The notes below the pieces were generated by a model. It was not told the origin of the DNA, made no database searches, and worked only from the letters and a program-made list of their open reading frames with translations. A program made the translations under genes and the position numbers. A DNA stretch of 64,000 bases. It comes from Phlebiopsis flavidoalba (lineage: Eukaryota; Basidiomycota; Agaricomycetes; Polyporales; Phanerochaetaceae). The stretch lies in contig JAOCPU010000001.1 of assembly GCA_035772785.1 (NCBI GenBank), positions 2,542,001 through 2,606,000 of the forward strand, read 5' to 3'. This document shows positions 49,376 to 60,639 of this stretch, in pieces; positions within the stretch are counted from its first letter, which is position 1, and each line of letters starts with the position of its first letter.

Positions 49376-51130
49376 TTGACCCAAATCAGCGCGTATACTG
49401 GTCACGGGACTGGATTCGAACTCCGAAGGGGCAGGTCCCATATGGGTGTTACATTCCGACTAAGACTAGACCTTCACGTCCATTATCGTACCGGGACGGG
49501 TCCCCTCCTCGACATACCCCGCGGTCCTCCTCTTCCACTCTATATTTCTGGGGGACTCGATACAAGGACGCAATATATCAGCTATAAGCCAAACTCTACT
49601 TTCAATCCAGTGCGTGAGCTGTGCGGCCTTGTACAGGAATCAGCTGACGCGTCGTTCGTGTCGGGTAACCGCATAGACATGCTCTCCTGCGGTACGCACT
49701 TGACACCCTGGCTTCTACAACTGCAGTTGAATGACCTCGCCGTGCCAAATGACAGCATTTTTACGGCTTCGTTGTTGGCTCAAAACGCAACTTGCGACAT
49801 TGCGTTTCGCTACAATATAGGGTGTGTAATCCCTATCTACCACGACAATCATTATTGACTATTATGATTATTTTTTAGAATGGCCCACTAGATCGTATAC
49901 GTGGTTTACCGTGACATTGGGGATAAGGTGCACGCCGCCAGGTAAGCTCATGTGACCATAGTATCCCCTCAATGCTAATGGTTCTAGTGTTTTAGGGTCC
50001 GGTCTCAGGACCACCTTAGGACCGGGACTTGGACTGAGACTGGACTGCCTAGGACTGCTTGCCAGTCCTGGTCCAAGGTGGTCCCGGTCACAGTCCTAGG
50101 TCCTGGTCCTGTCTAATGTGCTGATTGGCTAGGACCGGCAAGACTGGTCCTAGACTGGTCATGGACTGTCCTCGTTCAGCTACCTGGAACCACTTATAAT
50201 ATGGCATAACCCAGCTTTTCTGGGTAGAAAGACCTCCTTTCAGGTGACTTGGGGCCTTTTAAAACTCAAATTTCACATGTTGTATGATATGTATTACCAT
50301 TGGACACTCTTCCACATAACTCAGCTGCTATAAAATTAGTGATTGGCGAGGGTAAACCCCCCCTTTTTTTTCTGGACCCTTACCCTTACCCTTCTAAACC
50401 CTTACCCTCTACCAAGGGTAAGGGTAAGGGTTTGGCTGCAGACCCTTAGCTGTATACAGTGTTAGAGCATATATAACAAAGTGTTAAGAGCTTATACACA
50501 CTTATAATGTGCTTTAAAGACATGAAAGGATGTCAGAAATACATTACAAAACCAATAACTATATATCACTAATAGGTCTACTGTACCCTCCCCAGCTCAA
50601 AGGGTTCAAGGGTCCAATTTTGCCGACCCTTACCCTTACCCTCTGGACCCTTACCCTTGACCCTCGAGGGTTACCCTTACCCCTGCCTATCACTATATAA
50701 AATATGATGCCAGTTCTCTTTTGTCTATCATTATAGCTGATAGCCATATGCTGCTGTCATATTATAATGTGAATGTCTATGTACTAATAGCAATTCTTTT
50801 GAGGAAAAATATAGTTTTTAGCCTGCAAACAGTGAGATATGGTAGAAAAGACTGGTCTGAACCGGTCACAGACCAGTCTGGACTGACAGCAGTCCCAGAC
50901 CAGTCTGAACCGGTCCAGGACTGCTGTAGGACCATATAAGGACCAGGACTGCAGTCTTGGTCCGGTCCCTGAGCATATTGGTCCCGGTCCTAAGGTGGTC
51001 TCAGTCCTGGTCCTAGCAAAATGGGTCAAAGGACCGGGACCGGACCGGACCCTAAAACACTAAATGGTTCTCTCCTAGATCAGTTTTAGAGCTGAGCAGC
51101 GGCAAATCATTTCAAGAGATCCCATACTGA
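49376..51130 (+). CDS. Uncharacterised protein gene with a MITE in its last intron
   Basis: A plus frame from 49376 gives a late part with plausible protein character: RIDMLSCGTHLTPWLLQLQL then VPNDSIFTASLLAQNATCDI and AFRYNIG (to about 49820). An AT-rich intron follows (3' end TTTTTTAG at about 49878), then NGPLDRIRGLP, then after one shift DIGDKVHAAR. A second intron runs from GTAAGC (49942) to CTCCTAG (51078). Splicing it yields SVLELSSGKSFQEIPY and the stop TGA at 51128. Nearly all of this intron is a 1078-bp MITE plus its 8-bp duplication. Without it the intron would be 51 nt. The protein family is not recognised. The N-terminal half is unreliable. Confidence 0.5.
49985..51062. mobile_element. 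hAT-like MITE, 1078 bp, TSD AATGGTTC, inside an intron
   Basis: Both ends are TAGTGTTTTAGGGTCCGGTC as perfect inverted repeats. AATGGTTC flanks it at 49977-49984 and 51063-51070. The end TAGTG plus an 8-bp duplication indicates the hAT superfamily. Sub-terminal regions are packed with GGACC, GACTGGTC and AGTCCTGG motifs in both orientations. There is no transposase. A second hAT-like MITE lies inside it (50337-50695). It sits between a GTAAGC donor and a TAG acceptor, and its duplication covers the likely branch point (CTAATG). Confidence 0.95.
50337..50695. mobile_element. hAT-like MITE, 359 bp, TSD TATAAAAT, nested
   Basis: The left end is TAGTGATTGGCGAGGGTAA; the right end is the complement of TAGTGATAGGCAGGGGTAA. 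TATAAAAT flanks it at 50329-50336 and 50696-50703. Sub-terminal zones carry runs of GGGTAAGGGTAA. It inserted into the 1078-bp MITE. Its tips share TAGTGAT and a GC-rich follow-on with the 581-bp element at 20760, suggesting related transposases. Confidence 0.94.
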
Positions 51131-51950
51131 GAGGTGTGTAGTTGTAATGAAACAACATCGCAGTCACCCACTGACCCCGCCCAGCAGTAGAACCTGTCAC
51201 AAACACTTAGCACAGTAGGTACCGAGTACTTCTTTCAGACCCTGGAAACTAACATCAACGCTGAGTATGTCAGGTAGCATAGTTTCACTGTATTGTACTA
51301 GATCCATAGGTTTCATAATATATGATGATTTCTAACACATTTTGGAAATTGGCGGCGCCGTGGTAACACAATTCGCTCGATAATTGGTGGAATATGTGCC
51401 AGTGTAGTGACCCCGTCCACCGCGTCAGGCGAAATTACATGGGCAAAACAAACGGGCGAAACGTCTAATATTCCGGGCGAATGTTTTGTACAAGAAGAAT
51501 TCGCCCTGTTTACCGGGCGACAGAACCTGGTTATCGGGTAAAATGAACCCTCATTCATGGCAAATATACCCCCTTACATCCTGGCGAAAATTCGCCCTTT
51601 CTGAACCCCACAGTGCGTGGGGACAAGCGATGGAGGTATCATATTCATAGATCATCTTTGTTGTAATCGCTACAATGCGATTCAATTTAACAAAGGAATG
51701 TCGGACGATGTTTCACCCAAAAACCTCCTCTACCAAGTGCTCAATGCGGAAGTATATGTCCTAGTAAGGCTGAAGGAGACCAAGTCCGGTCGTGTTTAGC
51801 GGGTCATGGTGGGAAGCTTTGTGTCTGGCAGTCAAAGTCAAAAGCAGGCAATGTAGAAATACACGATACAGATAAAATAGCTACACCTCGAATAAATTAA
51901 CAGACACTAATCGCCATTATCCATTTTGGACATCCTCTGCCTGTCCCTGT
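51131..51950. other. Intergenic, with TTCGCC-rich patch
   Basis: No gene is visible. At 51425-51600 the sequence repeats GGGCGAA and TTCGCCC in both orientations, with similarity in motif to 46005-46105. The remainder is spacer between two convergent genes. Confidence 0.5.
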
Positions 51951-54603
51951 TCAACGTTTCTCTTCTGGCTTCGTAGGCGGCACAGAGTCACCTTTCGAGG
52001 CCGCCGTATCATTTGGCTCTGTTGAACCCTCAGTCGTGACAGCTGGACCCCTGTCAATATCCCATGTGTACTCCTCCAACGTTCTCTCTATCAGCTGCCT
52101 CTCCATCCCCTTGGCCGTCTGTCTGACCTTCACAACCACTTCGCTTCGGCGTTCGAGTGTCGAAGACCCCACACTACCATGGTACAAGACCTCGCCCGGC
52201 CCCGTCCATTTTTTTTCCGCCCACGAAGAATCTCCAGCAACAGGTATGTCCACCTTGAACGGCCGTCGCTCCTTCTTGCCTGGTGTGTGGCAACTTTATC
52301 CCATTTCTTAGGCTTGAAGTTCATAACAATCGCACTCGGCTCCTCGACGTCCCCATCCTCCTCGCTTCTCTTCCGCTTCTTCGTACTGCTACCACTCGCC
52401 GCCCCGTTAGTCGCGCCGTTTCCGTTTCCGTTCGCGTGTGTTCCGTCGCGTCCGCGCGTCGTCGTCGCTCGTGTACCCGTTTGCGAGTCGCACGCGCCAT
52501 CGCAGCTCTCTTGCCAGCGCCGGCGCGTCCTTGATACGGTCACCGGGAACTTCGTCCTTGGCGGCCTTCTTCGCCTGCTCCGTGCCCCCGTTCCATTGTA
52601 CGCGACTCGGCGACGAGGAAGTCAGCAAGGGCTTCCACGCTCTCGAGAACCCTCGGCGAGAACTCTTCTTTCGCCTTCAGATCACGAAGGCATTTCTCGG
52701 CGGCATACCAACATAGCCTATGTAAACGTGTTCAGTAATACGACATCTATGATTGAAGGCATGACCACGATGACATCACTCTTGACAAAGAATAGGGAAG
52801 CGGAACTTATCGTTGGCACGTGAGTACTGATCTTTCTATCTCTCGCACTCGCAGCTCTAGTAGTTATGTCATGGCGCGTCAACAATCACAACAAAACGAC
52901 ATGATTGTACTTACGCTGTGACAAACGCTTGTAACGAATGCAAAGGGGAAAAAAAGTTTTGCCCTCTCGATATACCAGATGTATCTGTAGGCGTCATATC
53001 TTTCGAGAGGCCAATTAGATGCACTATGCACTACACTTGGAATAAAATGAAAATTAAAACCACATCATACCGCATATGTGATGCCAGCACCGTTGGTGTA
53101 TGTCTATGATGAACACAATGGGATGGATTCCCGGACTTGGCAAACTCGACGGTGCCCTATGCTTGGGTAGATCAGTCTGTTCCCCAGCATGTATCTCGCG
53201 TCAGGACTCAATTAGTCGGCTTCTGCACTTCGGTGCCTGACCCTCGTGTATCGTAAGCCGCCAGAGGTGCGCGGGAGGTAAGGCGTATGAAGTTAAAAGA
53301 CCCTGTGAAGGTTGAGCGGGCATATCTCAGACGGCAGACCTTTACCTGGACCCAAACTTCCGCCCTCCTTAACGTATGTTGGTTTAATACCACAGGACTG
53401 AAACAGCAAAGTAGATATGCCGAATCCTGAGATAGCCCCAAAGAATCTTGTGTGCTAATCGCTGTGATGGTTCTGTTTGTAACGTGACTGTCCATGCGTC
53501 CGCGAACACACCGATTGAGACGTGTATAATTGGACTTTCGGGTACGCGTGTCCTCGTCCTTTTCGTTCGTCTGTGGCCAGAACTTTTCATCCTCACCCCA
53601 ATCCACCTGCATGCTCGACAAGCCTCGGCGGGCCGAGAATCTTGTCCGCCAAAGTCTTGGTACCCGAAATTTCCAGAGATATCACGTTCCGTATTTTGTC
53701 TCTCTTCTCCTATGCTCCGTTGTCGAAATACTCTGCCACATTTGCCGAGTGTCCAGCCGGGTATGTTTGATTGCGACGCGACGTCTATGACATGTTCCCA
53801 CAGCGCTCGCGGTGCATGGCGCGTCGCGCGTATCGCGTATCTCACCAATGACCCTCTACTGGTGTGCTCTCTCCAAGACTCTCTGCTACATCTGCGACGG
53901 TGATTTTTTCGGGCTCCGGCATTTTGAGGCCTAGGTAGGTCCCTCTGTGTGTTTCTCGATAACAATGGGGTTCACGCATATGCCGTCGGGTCCGTGCTCG
54001 AGCCACTCGACTGTTGACGTCGCTGCCGTCCATAGGACGCTTGAACGGGATCCGGCTTGATGGTACTTTTCCTTGCATCATTCGTAGTGAGCCACCTAAA
54101 AATCGTCATGTAAATAATAGGTATCGATATGTTTCGTATAACCGACCGGTTTATGATCGCTGTTCCACACCAGTATTCTGCAGTCCGGCCATAAAATCGC
54201 GTCCTCTGAGCATGGGTTTGCGTGCTGATTTTCTCGGCGGCGGCTTTCATCGTAATAGCCCTCTTCGGTCCGCATCTCTACATGGGCCAATTACAGAACC
54301 TACATCGTCACCACCATCACCACCGCATTCGAGACGCAGAACACACCAAAACGCAAAGCGTACCACTTCCCGATAGCCTCCAGGTGCCGCCCTCGGGCCC
54401 GCACACGCGCCAGTGAAACCCACTTCTTGCACGCGTCGCAGCGCAACACCCAGCTCTCCTTGTCCGCCTCCTTCCAGCCCTCGCCCTGCGTCTCGCCCTT
54501 GCACGCCGTGGCACCGATCCTCCCCTCCTGAGGAGCGGCGTCTGCTGCGGTAGCTTGCGAGCCCGGCGGGCTCGTCTCCGAGTGGTATTGTGTCTTCGGC
54601 CAT
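51951..54603 (-). CDS. JHD1: JHD1-type PHD and JmjC histone demethylase
   Basis: JHD1/KDM2-type enzymes are Fe(II)/2-oxoglutarate dioxygenases that remove methyl groups from histone H3, chiefly K36. The ATG at 54603 gives MAEDTIPLGDEPAG. A PHD-like finger follows in shifted frame (WVLRCDACKKWV, 54440-54480). Then MPEPEKITVADVAESLGE (53880-53930), VIDVASQSNIPGWTLGKW (53730-53790), and NVISLEISGTK then LADKILGPPRLVEHVDWGEDEKFWPQ, the entry to JmjC. The core at 53000-53450 is fragmented; LAAYDTRGSGTEVQKPT is recognisable, but the HxD and distal His cannot be read safely. After an intron comes LCWYAAEKCLRDL (52640-52720), VLESVEALADFLVAESRT, a Lys/Arg-rich nuclear linker, FKPKKWDK, TLERRSEVVVKVRQTAKG and an acidic tail, with TGA at 51951. 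The tail matches fungal JHD1 C-termini. Confidence 0.87.
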
Positions 54604-54967
54604 GGGCTCTGGCGAGCCGCCAGTGTTCGTGCGTCCTAGATTTACGACGTGTACGAGCCATTTTGTCGTCTAGTATGCGGCTTAGAGGGCGTCGAGTGCG
54701 GGAAATGAGCAACTGTAGAGGCCAAGTTTTTCTAAAAGCGCCCTGAACTGCTTAGACGACTGATGTCAGTCCGGTCCAGCCCGTGGATCTTAGATCCCTC
54801 TACACGAGGCTGGACTCGCCCTCGAACAAGCTGAACAAGCTCGAGAAGGTGTACATTTAAACTATCTCTAATTTCTATTTGGACAACCTAACAGTTACAG
54901 GGTTATTGTAGATCGTACTTGTACATGCACTTATTATCTTTGCTTCAGTGAACGGGGTGGGCGAGAT
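54604..54967. other. Spacer between PGK1 3' end and JHD1 start
   Basis: Both genes are on the minus strand. This short stretch holds the PGK1 3' untranslated region and the JHD1 promoter. A GC-rich part next to the JHD1 start and an AT-rich part at 54850-54950 are the only features seen. Confidence 0.5.
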
Positions 54968-56616
54968 TTACTTTTGGCTGAGCTCGGCGACACCGGGGAG
55001 GGTCTAGGGAATAGGCATGAGAGATCTGTGCTAATCGACGCGTGGAGAATACGCACCTTGCCCTCGAGAAGCTCGAGAACTGGCTCCTCCACCAGTGCTG
55101 ACGTGACTCAACTTGTCCTCGGAGTGGTGCTGGGCGAACGACGGTAGCAGTGTCACCACCAACCGACGATAACCGTCGCGCCGTTGGCAGCCGCTTCGAT
55201 GGTAGCGTCGCGAGGAGAGCCTTGGAGCACCTCTGCAAACTTGGGGAACTTTCGAAGACACCCCGGGTGACTCTTGAAAATCCGTTGAGTAATGAAGTGT
55301 TTATACTGGGTTTGTTGGCTGTGCTCACCCGTTCCAGAGGATGGTCTTCTTCGATTCCAAAACGGTCTGCTTGAAGAGCTCACGGCTCTTCGGGCCAGCA
55401 TCGAGACCCATCCAGCTGTCGGGAATACCCTCAGCATCGGTAGTAGCAAACGCCAGTCTACTATGAGATCAGTATTGGGAGTTTTGTGAGTCCTACTAGA
55501 CCACTCACGGGTTAGCCTCCTTGTCGAAACTTGTCAGCGGTGATAAAGTCTACAGGGAAAAACGATCTTGATGTTGTTGGCCTTGGCCTTCTCGACGAGA
55601 GCAGCGACCTTCTCCGAACCGGCCTGGTCGAAGAGGGAGTTACCAATCTAAGACATCGATAAGCAAACGCCTCACAAAACCCGCTTAAAGATCTTACCGA
55701 GACGTTCTCGAGGACCTTCTTGAAGGTGAAGGCCATTTCCTCCGCAAATGATGAGAGAGTTGACCTGAAAATAGCGTTAAACCTAGCATATAGTCGGCCG
55801 AAGAGTAATAATACCTTGTCCAACATGTTCTCAATGAGCTGGATCTTGCGTCGGAGACCTTGGCACCAGACCGAGGATTGGCCAGGAAGGGGCGCTCGGG
55901 GCTCTCAAGAGCCTTGGCGAAGTATTCTGAGCTCCTTCTTCATCAAGAAACCAGCGGCACGCTGGGGGAGCTTGACACCGACCATTACTCGAGTGGGCAC
56001 GGTGGTGCGCGGTACCGAACGCGTCGTTGACGTAGACATCGCCGAGCTTGGTGAGGCCGGCGCGGAAAATTCCTCGACCTTGGCGGGGTCCGCCTTGGTC
56101 TTCTTGCCCTCCTTGTCCTTGACGGAGCCCTCCTCCTCAATGTGGAACCGGAGGTTCTCGAGGAGGACAATGCTGCCGGGGGCGGGGACTCGTTGACGAG
56201 CTTCTCGACCTCTGGGCCGACGCTGTCAGGCGCAAAGGTGACGGGCTTGCTGAAGCAGGGACTCGAGCTCCTTTGCGACAGGGGCGAGCGAGTACTTGGC
56301 GACAACCTTGCCATCGGGACGTCCGAGATGGGACATCAAAGACGACGGTCTTTGCGCCTGTTCATGGATGGTTAAATAAAACGCGATATAAATGACTCGT
56401 TTACCATTCTCGAGGGCGTATTTAATGGTGGGGAGGGCCGCGACGATACGCTGCTAAGATGTCAGCTTCTACGCGTCTCTATAGTTTGTAGCAATACATA
56501 CGGCAGGGTTAGTGATCTTTTCCATCCTGCATGGGGACATTGAAGTCGACACGGATGAGGACGCGCTTGCCCTTGAGGTCGAGATCGGTGATGGAGAGCT
56601 TGTTGGAGAGCGACAT
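54968..56616 (-). CDS. PGK1: 3-phosphoglycerate kinase
   Basis: PGK transfers phosphate from 1,3-bisphosphoglycerate to ADP in glycolysis. The ATG at 56616 gives [20 protein letters not shown] then [12 protein letters not shown]. Exon two carries [14 protein letters not shown] and [14 protein letters not shown]. Then come [46 protein letters not shown] and NMLDK. Two small exons give NSLIICGG and [13 protein letters not shown], followed by [21 protein letters not shown]. Near the end are [32 protein letters not shown] and [20 protein letters not shown], with the stop TAA at 54968. Introns of about 50 nt separate exons cleanly. At least six one-base indels, several in homopolymers (for example AAAA at 56515 and TTT near 56340), break the frame. 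The gene is very probably intact in the organism. Confidence 0.96.
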
Positions 56617-56812
56617 GGTGGTTCAAGCACAAGAGATGGCTTGAGCAGCAGAGGGGAAAACGGGGGAGAGGGGGAGAGACTGGAGTTAGTGGCTTGGGGG
56701 CCTACAATCGATTGTTTATCTTATAGTGAGCTCATCAGCCCGGCAACTTCCCGCCGAACTCGCTCGAGCCTCATTCGAGACTCTGCGCCTTCGTCCCGTT
56801 TCACCACAGGAG
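56617..56812. promoter_or_regulatory. Shared promoter of PGK1 and the RGG-protein gene
   Basis: The two start codons diverge with 196 bases between them. A pyrimidine tract (CTCTCCCCCTCTCCC on the PGK1 strand, 56655-56690) lies just upstream of PGK1, as is common for strongly expressed fungal genes. No TATA box is clear. Confidence 0.5.
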
Positions 56813-57784
56813 ATGCTGAACCCTCGCAAGTCGTTCCAAGGACTCGCTCGGTCTCGACATCGAGAGCCTCAAGGTCGCCGGGGACGACGACGACGCCGCC
56901 CGCCGAGCAGACGCCTGCCGCGGAAAGCGACGCACCTGCGAACCCCCCAGCCGCCGAAGGGCCCGGACGACGCTGCGCCGCCGGCGTCCGCTGCTTCAGA
57001 GCAGCCCCCCCTACGCCTGCGATGCCAAACTGTCCCCGCCACGCGAGCGCAAAAAGCCCTATGTCAACCCCGAACGCGTCAGGACCGGTGGTACTCAGCG
57101 AGTGTGTTCAAGTCTCGTTGAGCGAACAAGTATGTGTTGACACTGCTGCCACTCTCAGGAGAAACTTACTGAAGAGGAGCTTGCCGAGCGCATGAGCTCG
57201 TATCAGGGAACAGAACGAGAAGATCAAGCAGCGCCGTCTAAAAAAGTGCGTCCCCCGTGCCTATTACGGGCCGCGTCAGCTCCTCATTGACTTGTGCTTT
57301 AGGACGTTTGAGCAGGATGAGCTCGAGTTCAAGAAGACCCAGGAGGCAGAGCGACCAAAAGGCCGCAAAGACCAAGAAGGTGCAGGAAAACATTGACCGC
57401 GCTCGCGAGGAGAACGCTCGCCGGAAGATGAACAAAGTGCGCATACGCGTCGTCTCCTCCCATCCCAGCTAACGGGCTATTATAAACCAGATCCAAAGCC
57501 GCGAATGGGGACTCGGGTAAACCAGAGGTGTCAAAAAGATTCCGAAGAAACCCCTGTCTCGCCTGCTCATGCCCCACCTACCGAAGGTGCTAGCATAGAC
57601 ATTCGTGGCGCAGTCCCGTGGTGGCGCTGGCCGAGGCAGAGGTCGAGGTCCCCCCCCGAGGCAGGGGACGTGGCGGGCTCCCCCTTCCGGTCCTGTACCT
57701 GCAGAAAGGCCCGAACAGCCCGTCCAGGCAGCCGAAAAGCCCACAGAGGCCCCTGTGCCTCCCGCTGTATCCCAGTTGATATGA
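56813..57784 (+). CDS. Conserved coiled-coil protein with RGG tail
   Basis: The first exon, in part frameshifted, gives a DSLGLDIESLKVAGDDDD head and an Ala/Pro-rich acidic linker. The middle has KPYVNPERVRTGGTQR then EKLTEEELAERMS, EQNEKIKQRR and, in later exons, QEAERAKKAAKTKKVQENID, RAREENARRKMNKIQSREWDSGKP. This is a charged helix or coiled coil, with exons of 60-110 bases. The tail is an RGG/RGRG box (57640-57690) and a Pro/Ala end, VPPAVSQLI, before TGA at 57782. RGG boxes bind RNA. I recognise the pattern as a conserved fungal protein but know no assigned function. It is divergent from PGK1. Confidence 0.72.
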
Positions 57785-58069
57785 CGATATACCCTGTAGG
57801 AAATGCTACCAACGTCTAGCTTGCTTTCGCTCCCGCTCTGTTTTATGACGCTGTAATGAACTTCTTGTTGTGCAGTAATATTGATCTGGTAGTACGTCTG
57901 GACTGCTATGACGATGAGGACTCTGTACCGATGTACAGTGGTATATTACGACACAGACACACTGATATCCAACTGATATCTTACTGTAATAGGCGATGGG
58001 CATGAAGCACTATAGTAAGCCTTTCCCCCCACCCTATCTAGTGCTCACGGGACATGTTTGAATTGTTCG

Positions 58070-60318
58070 TCTGGAACATTAACCTCGTCATTGATACCGT
58101 TCATGAACGCTTCTCTCATCCATGAGTTTCAGCCTGTATTCCCTCTGCCTCTTCTCGAATACTCATCAGCCCATTCCGCTTGGTCGACGATCATGTCCAG
58201 AATTTCAAAGGGAAGTTTGCCCAAGGCGCTAGGTTTGCGCCTTCGTACGGACCCGTGCCCACAGCGATGTCTCGGGAGAACCGTCCGCATCCAGTCCCGT
58301 TGCTGAGGCAGAACATCGCTCGTCGACGGCCGCGATCCCCCAGCGCGGCTGGATCGACAAGAAGAGCGCGAGGATCTTTCGATGGCCCGATCTAGACTTG
58401 TCCGCGATTTGCTCGAACGGCTGACCTGGTGCTGATAGAGGTTTGGAAATGCAATGAGAGCATCTCTGCCCTGCTTTGGTGACCACCGATGTCCTACAAC
58501 TTGGCATGTGGTGGTTTCGATCTCTGGTGCATGATATCAGAGCTGCACGGATCTCCGTGAAAGTAAAATCGGCATACTTTCCGATGAACGCCAAACATCA
58601 ACTCGGGGGCGAACTCGGCCGCCTGAGTGTCGTGTTGTGCGAGCCCACGTTGAGAGTCTTCCCGAATACGGCCATGCGGAATGCTAGGGAGCTGTCTGTT
58701 ATATTTTCTTCGTCGTAGTAGTAAATACCAGTGCTCATAATGGCCTCGTTCATCATGCCTTCGATGTGCCCCAGTTGTTTGACTCCACCGGGGTACTGCT
58801 GGTCTGTCTGGGGTCTATAGGCCTGTTAGTGTGACAGTAGAGTAGACGACTTGTAACGCTCACGAGATGAATATTTGCGAGCTTCACGATGACTTGTATG
58901 TTTCGTCCCTTGAGGTTGATGGGCTTTGGCTTGGTATATGGGTCGAAATGGATGTGCGACTTGCAGGAAGGATAAAGTCATGGTTCGCTGATGCTCATAG
59001 AACCATCCCCGCATGATCCTCTTCGTCGGAAGAGTCCTCATCATCAGAGCCCTCGCCGTTGGCCTCTCTGGCTTCTCGCCTCGATTTTCGCCTTTCCTCC
59101 CTCGCTTGCACGACCTCCGGCTTATCGACACCAATCGTACGCGGAATCACCGCCGCCTGACGCTGCGGCAGATGGAACTCTTCTCCAATTAGTGTCTCTC
59201 CTAGGACAAGTTCCCATAGGGGTACAGAAATCGTTGCCACGAGTTGTTCAATGACGGGGTACATGTCCTGCGTGACTGGTGCGGCTGGCAGAGATTGTTG
59301 TGTAGGCCAAGGCTTTGGGGCTGTGGACCCATCTGCAGAAATTTTGAAGTCGGTGGGGAGAGCGCATGAGTATTCCGTAGACAAGAAGTTATCGATGTTG
59401 CCTTACCGCATATAGTGAGCGACCAACATCGGGACCTCTTGGGCATGACAACGTCGTAAACGAAGTCCCTGAAAGAGCGTACGGCAACGTACACGACGCA
59501 ATATAGGACGAGGGGTGGTATCAAGTCTAAGACTTGACCATTTTGGATCAGAGGATGCATCCAGTCCTATCTGTTCGTACTGGAAACGCCGTTCTAGGGC
59601 AGGAAGAGGACGCCGACATTCAGCAGCTGACAGAATCGCTTCAGGACGTCTTCAATAATGTTGTACGAGATCGCCTAATAGTTCCCAAACCCTATTCTTT
59701 GTGAATAGGAACGACAGTGGCTCACCTTATCGCCGAGTAGAACAACACAATTGATTGGCCATGCATGGTATATCTCAGGCGAGTAGAGACTTATTACACA
59801 CCGATCAATTCTCTGTCTCTCTCATCTCGACCCCCAGACCCGGCTATACCACAGCGAGCTCTGTCCATAAACGCCATATATCCGGACTTCATTCTCCGTC
59901 ACAGACCGAAGAAGGGATAAAAAGCTCGCCATTGGCACGGCGCGGAACGGACCTCATCGACGCACGGCCTGCACCAATAGTTCTCGTTTCCATTTTGCAC
60001 CCGAATATCAGGATCCTGAGCCTTGAGCTCACACAGGTTGTTAGGCCTTGTTGCGAATTGTGGCCGAATAGTGCTACTGATGTTGCGCATCATTAGCCTG
60101 CCCATACGTGTCGTTAGTCCCAAGGTGTCACAAGTGTGTGGTGTGTATTACGTCCCACACAGTAGCCTGTCCTTGTCAGGCGAAGCTGTTACTGTAGCTT
60201 CGCTATCGCAGCGCTCGTAAAAGACGGGTGACGAAAACACGCCTGATATAGCAAATAGGCCTTGCGCGCAAAAATCGTCATAAGAACCATGGTTCCTAGA
60301 ACTGGTTCGGGTTGGGAC
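58070..60318 (-). CDS. DUF4246 protein, copy 1
   Basis: DUF4246 proteins are a large fungal family of unknown function; their fold is thought to be oxygenase-like. Minus-strand landmarks in order: VLDLIPPLVLYCVVYG (59510-59550), FKISADGS (59330), MYPVIEQLVATISVPLWELVL (59200-59265), GEEFHLPQRQAAVIPRTIG (59130), and an acidic DDEDSSDEED insert (59000-59050). Then come YPGG and EGMMNEAIMSTGIYYYDEENIT (58690-58790), DSSLAFR, PGHRKILALFLVDP (58370), and a charged end near 58090. Several introns and shifts interrupt it. The N-terminal part (59600-60318) is poorly readable. It is a tandem neighbour of copy 2. Confidence 0.8.
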
Positions 60319-60639
60319 ATGGCGGTTCAAATATAATGAGAGTGGAAAGGACTTAGCAGGCGCGATAGATTGATTGGTCGCAGTGAATATTTATGCTTCG
60401 AGACAGCCCCACAAGGAGAATCACATCGTAAGATTGTCGTTACTTGTACGTCTGGTTGATGGTCGGGATGTCCGATGAGGACATGCACACGCCGGCTCCG
60501 ATGTTTTCTGGCCGTTCCCGAACTGTCCACCATCAGCTCTTGGAACACCTCACACTAGTAAAGGAATGTTGACTCCAGATGGGCTAGTCCGCTTTCGTTA
60601 AAACGACAGTGACATTTGACGTGAATGAACCGACTCACA

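Noticed and set aside
50340..50680. Telomere-like repeats (GGGTAAGGGTAA and complement)
   Set aside because: The unit is TAAGGG, not the usual fungal TTAGGG. It occurs on both strands as sub-terminal repeats within a MITE that has its own inverted ends and 8-bp duplication.
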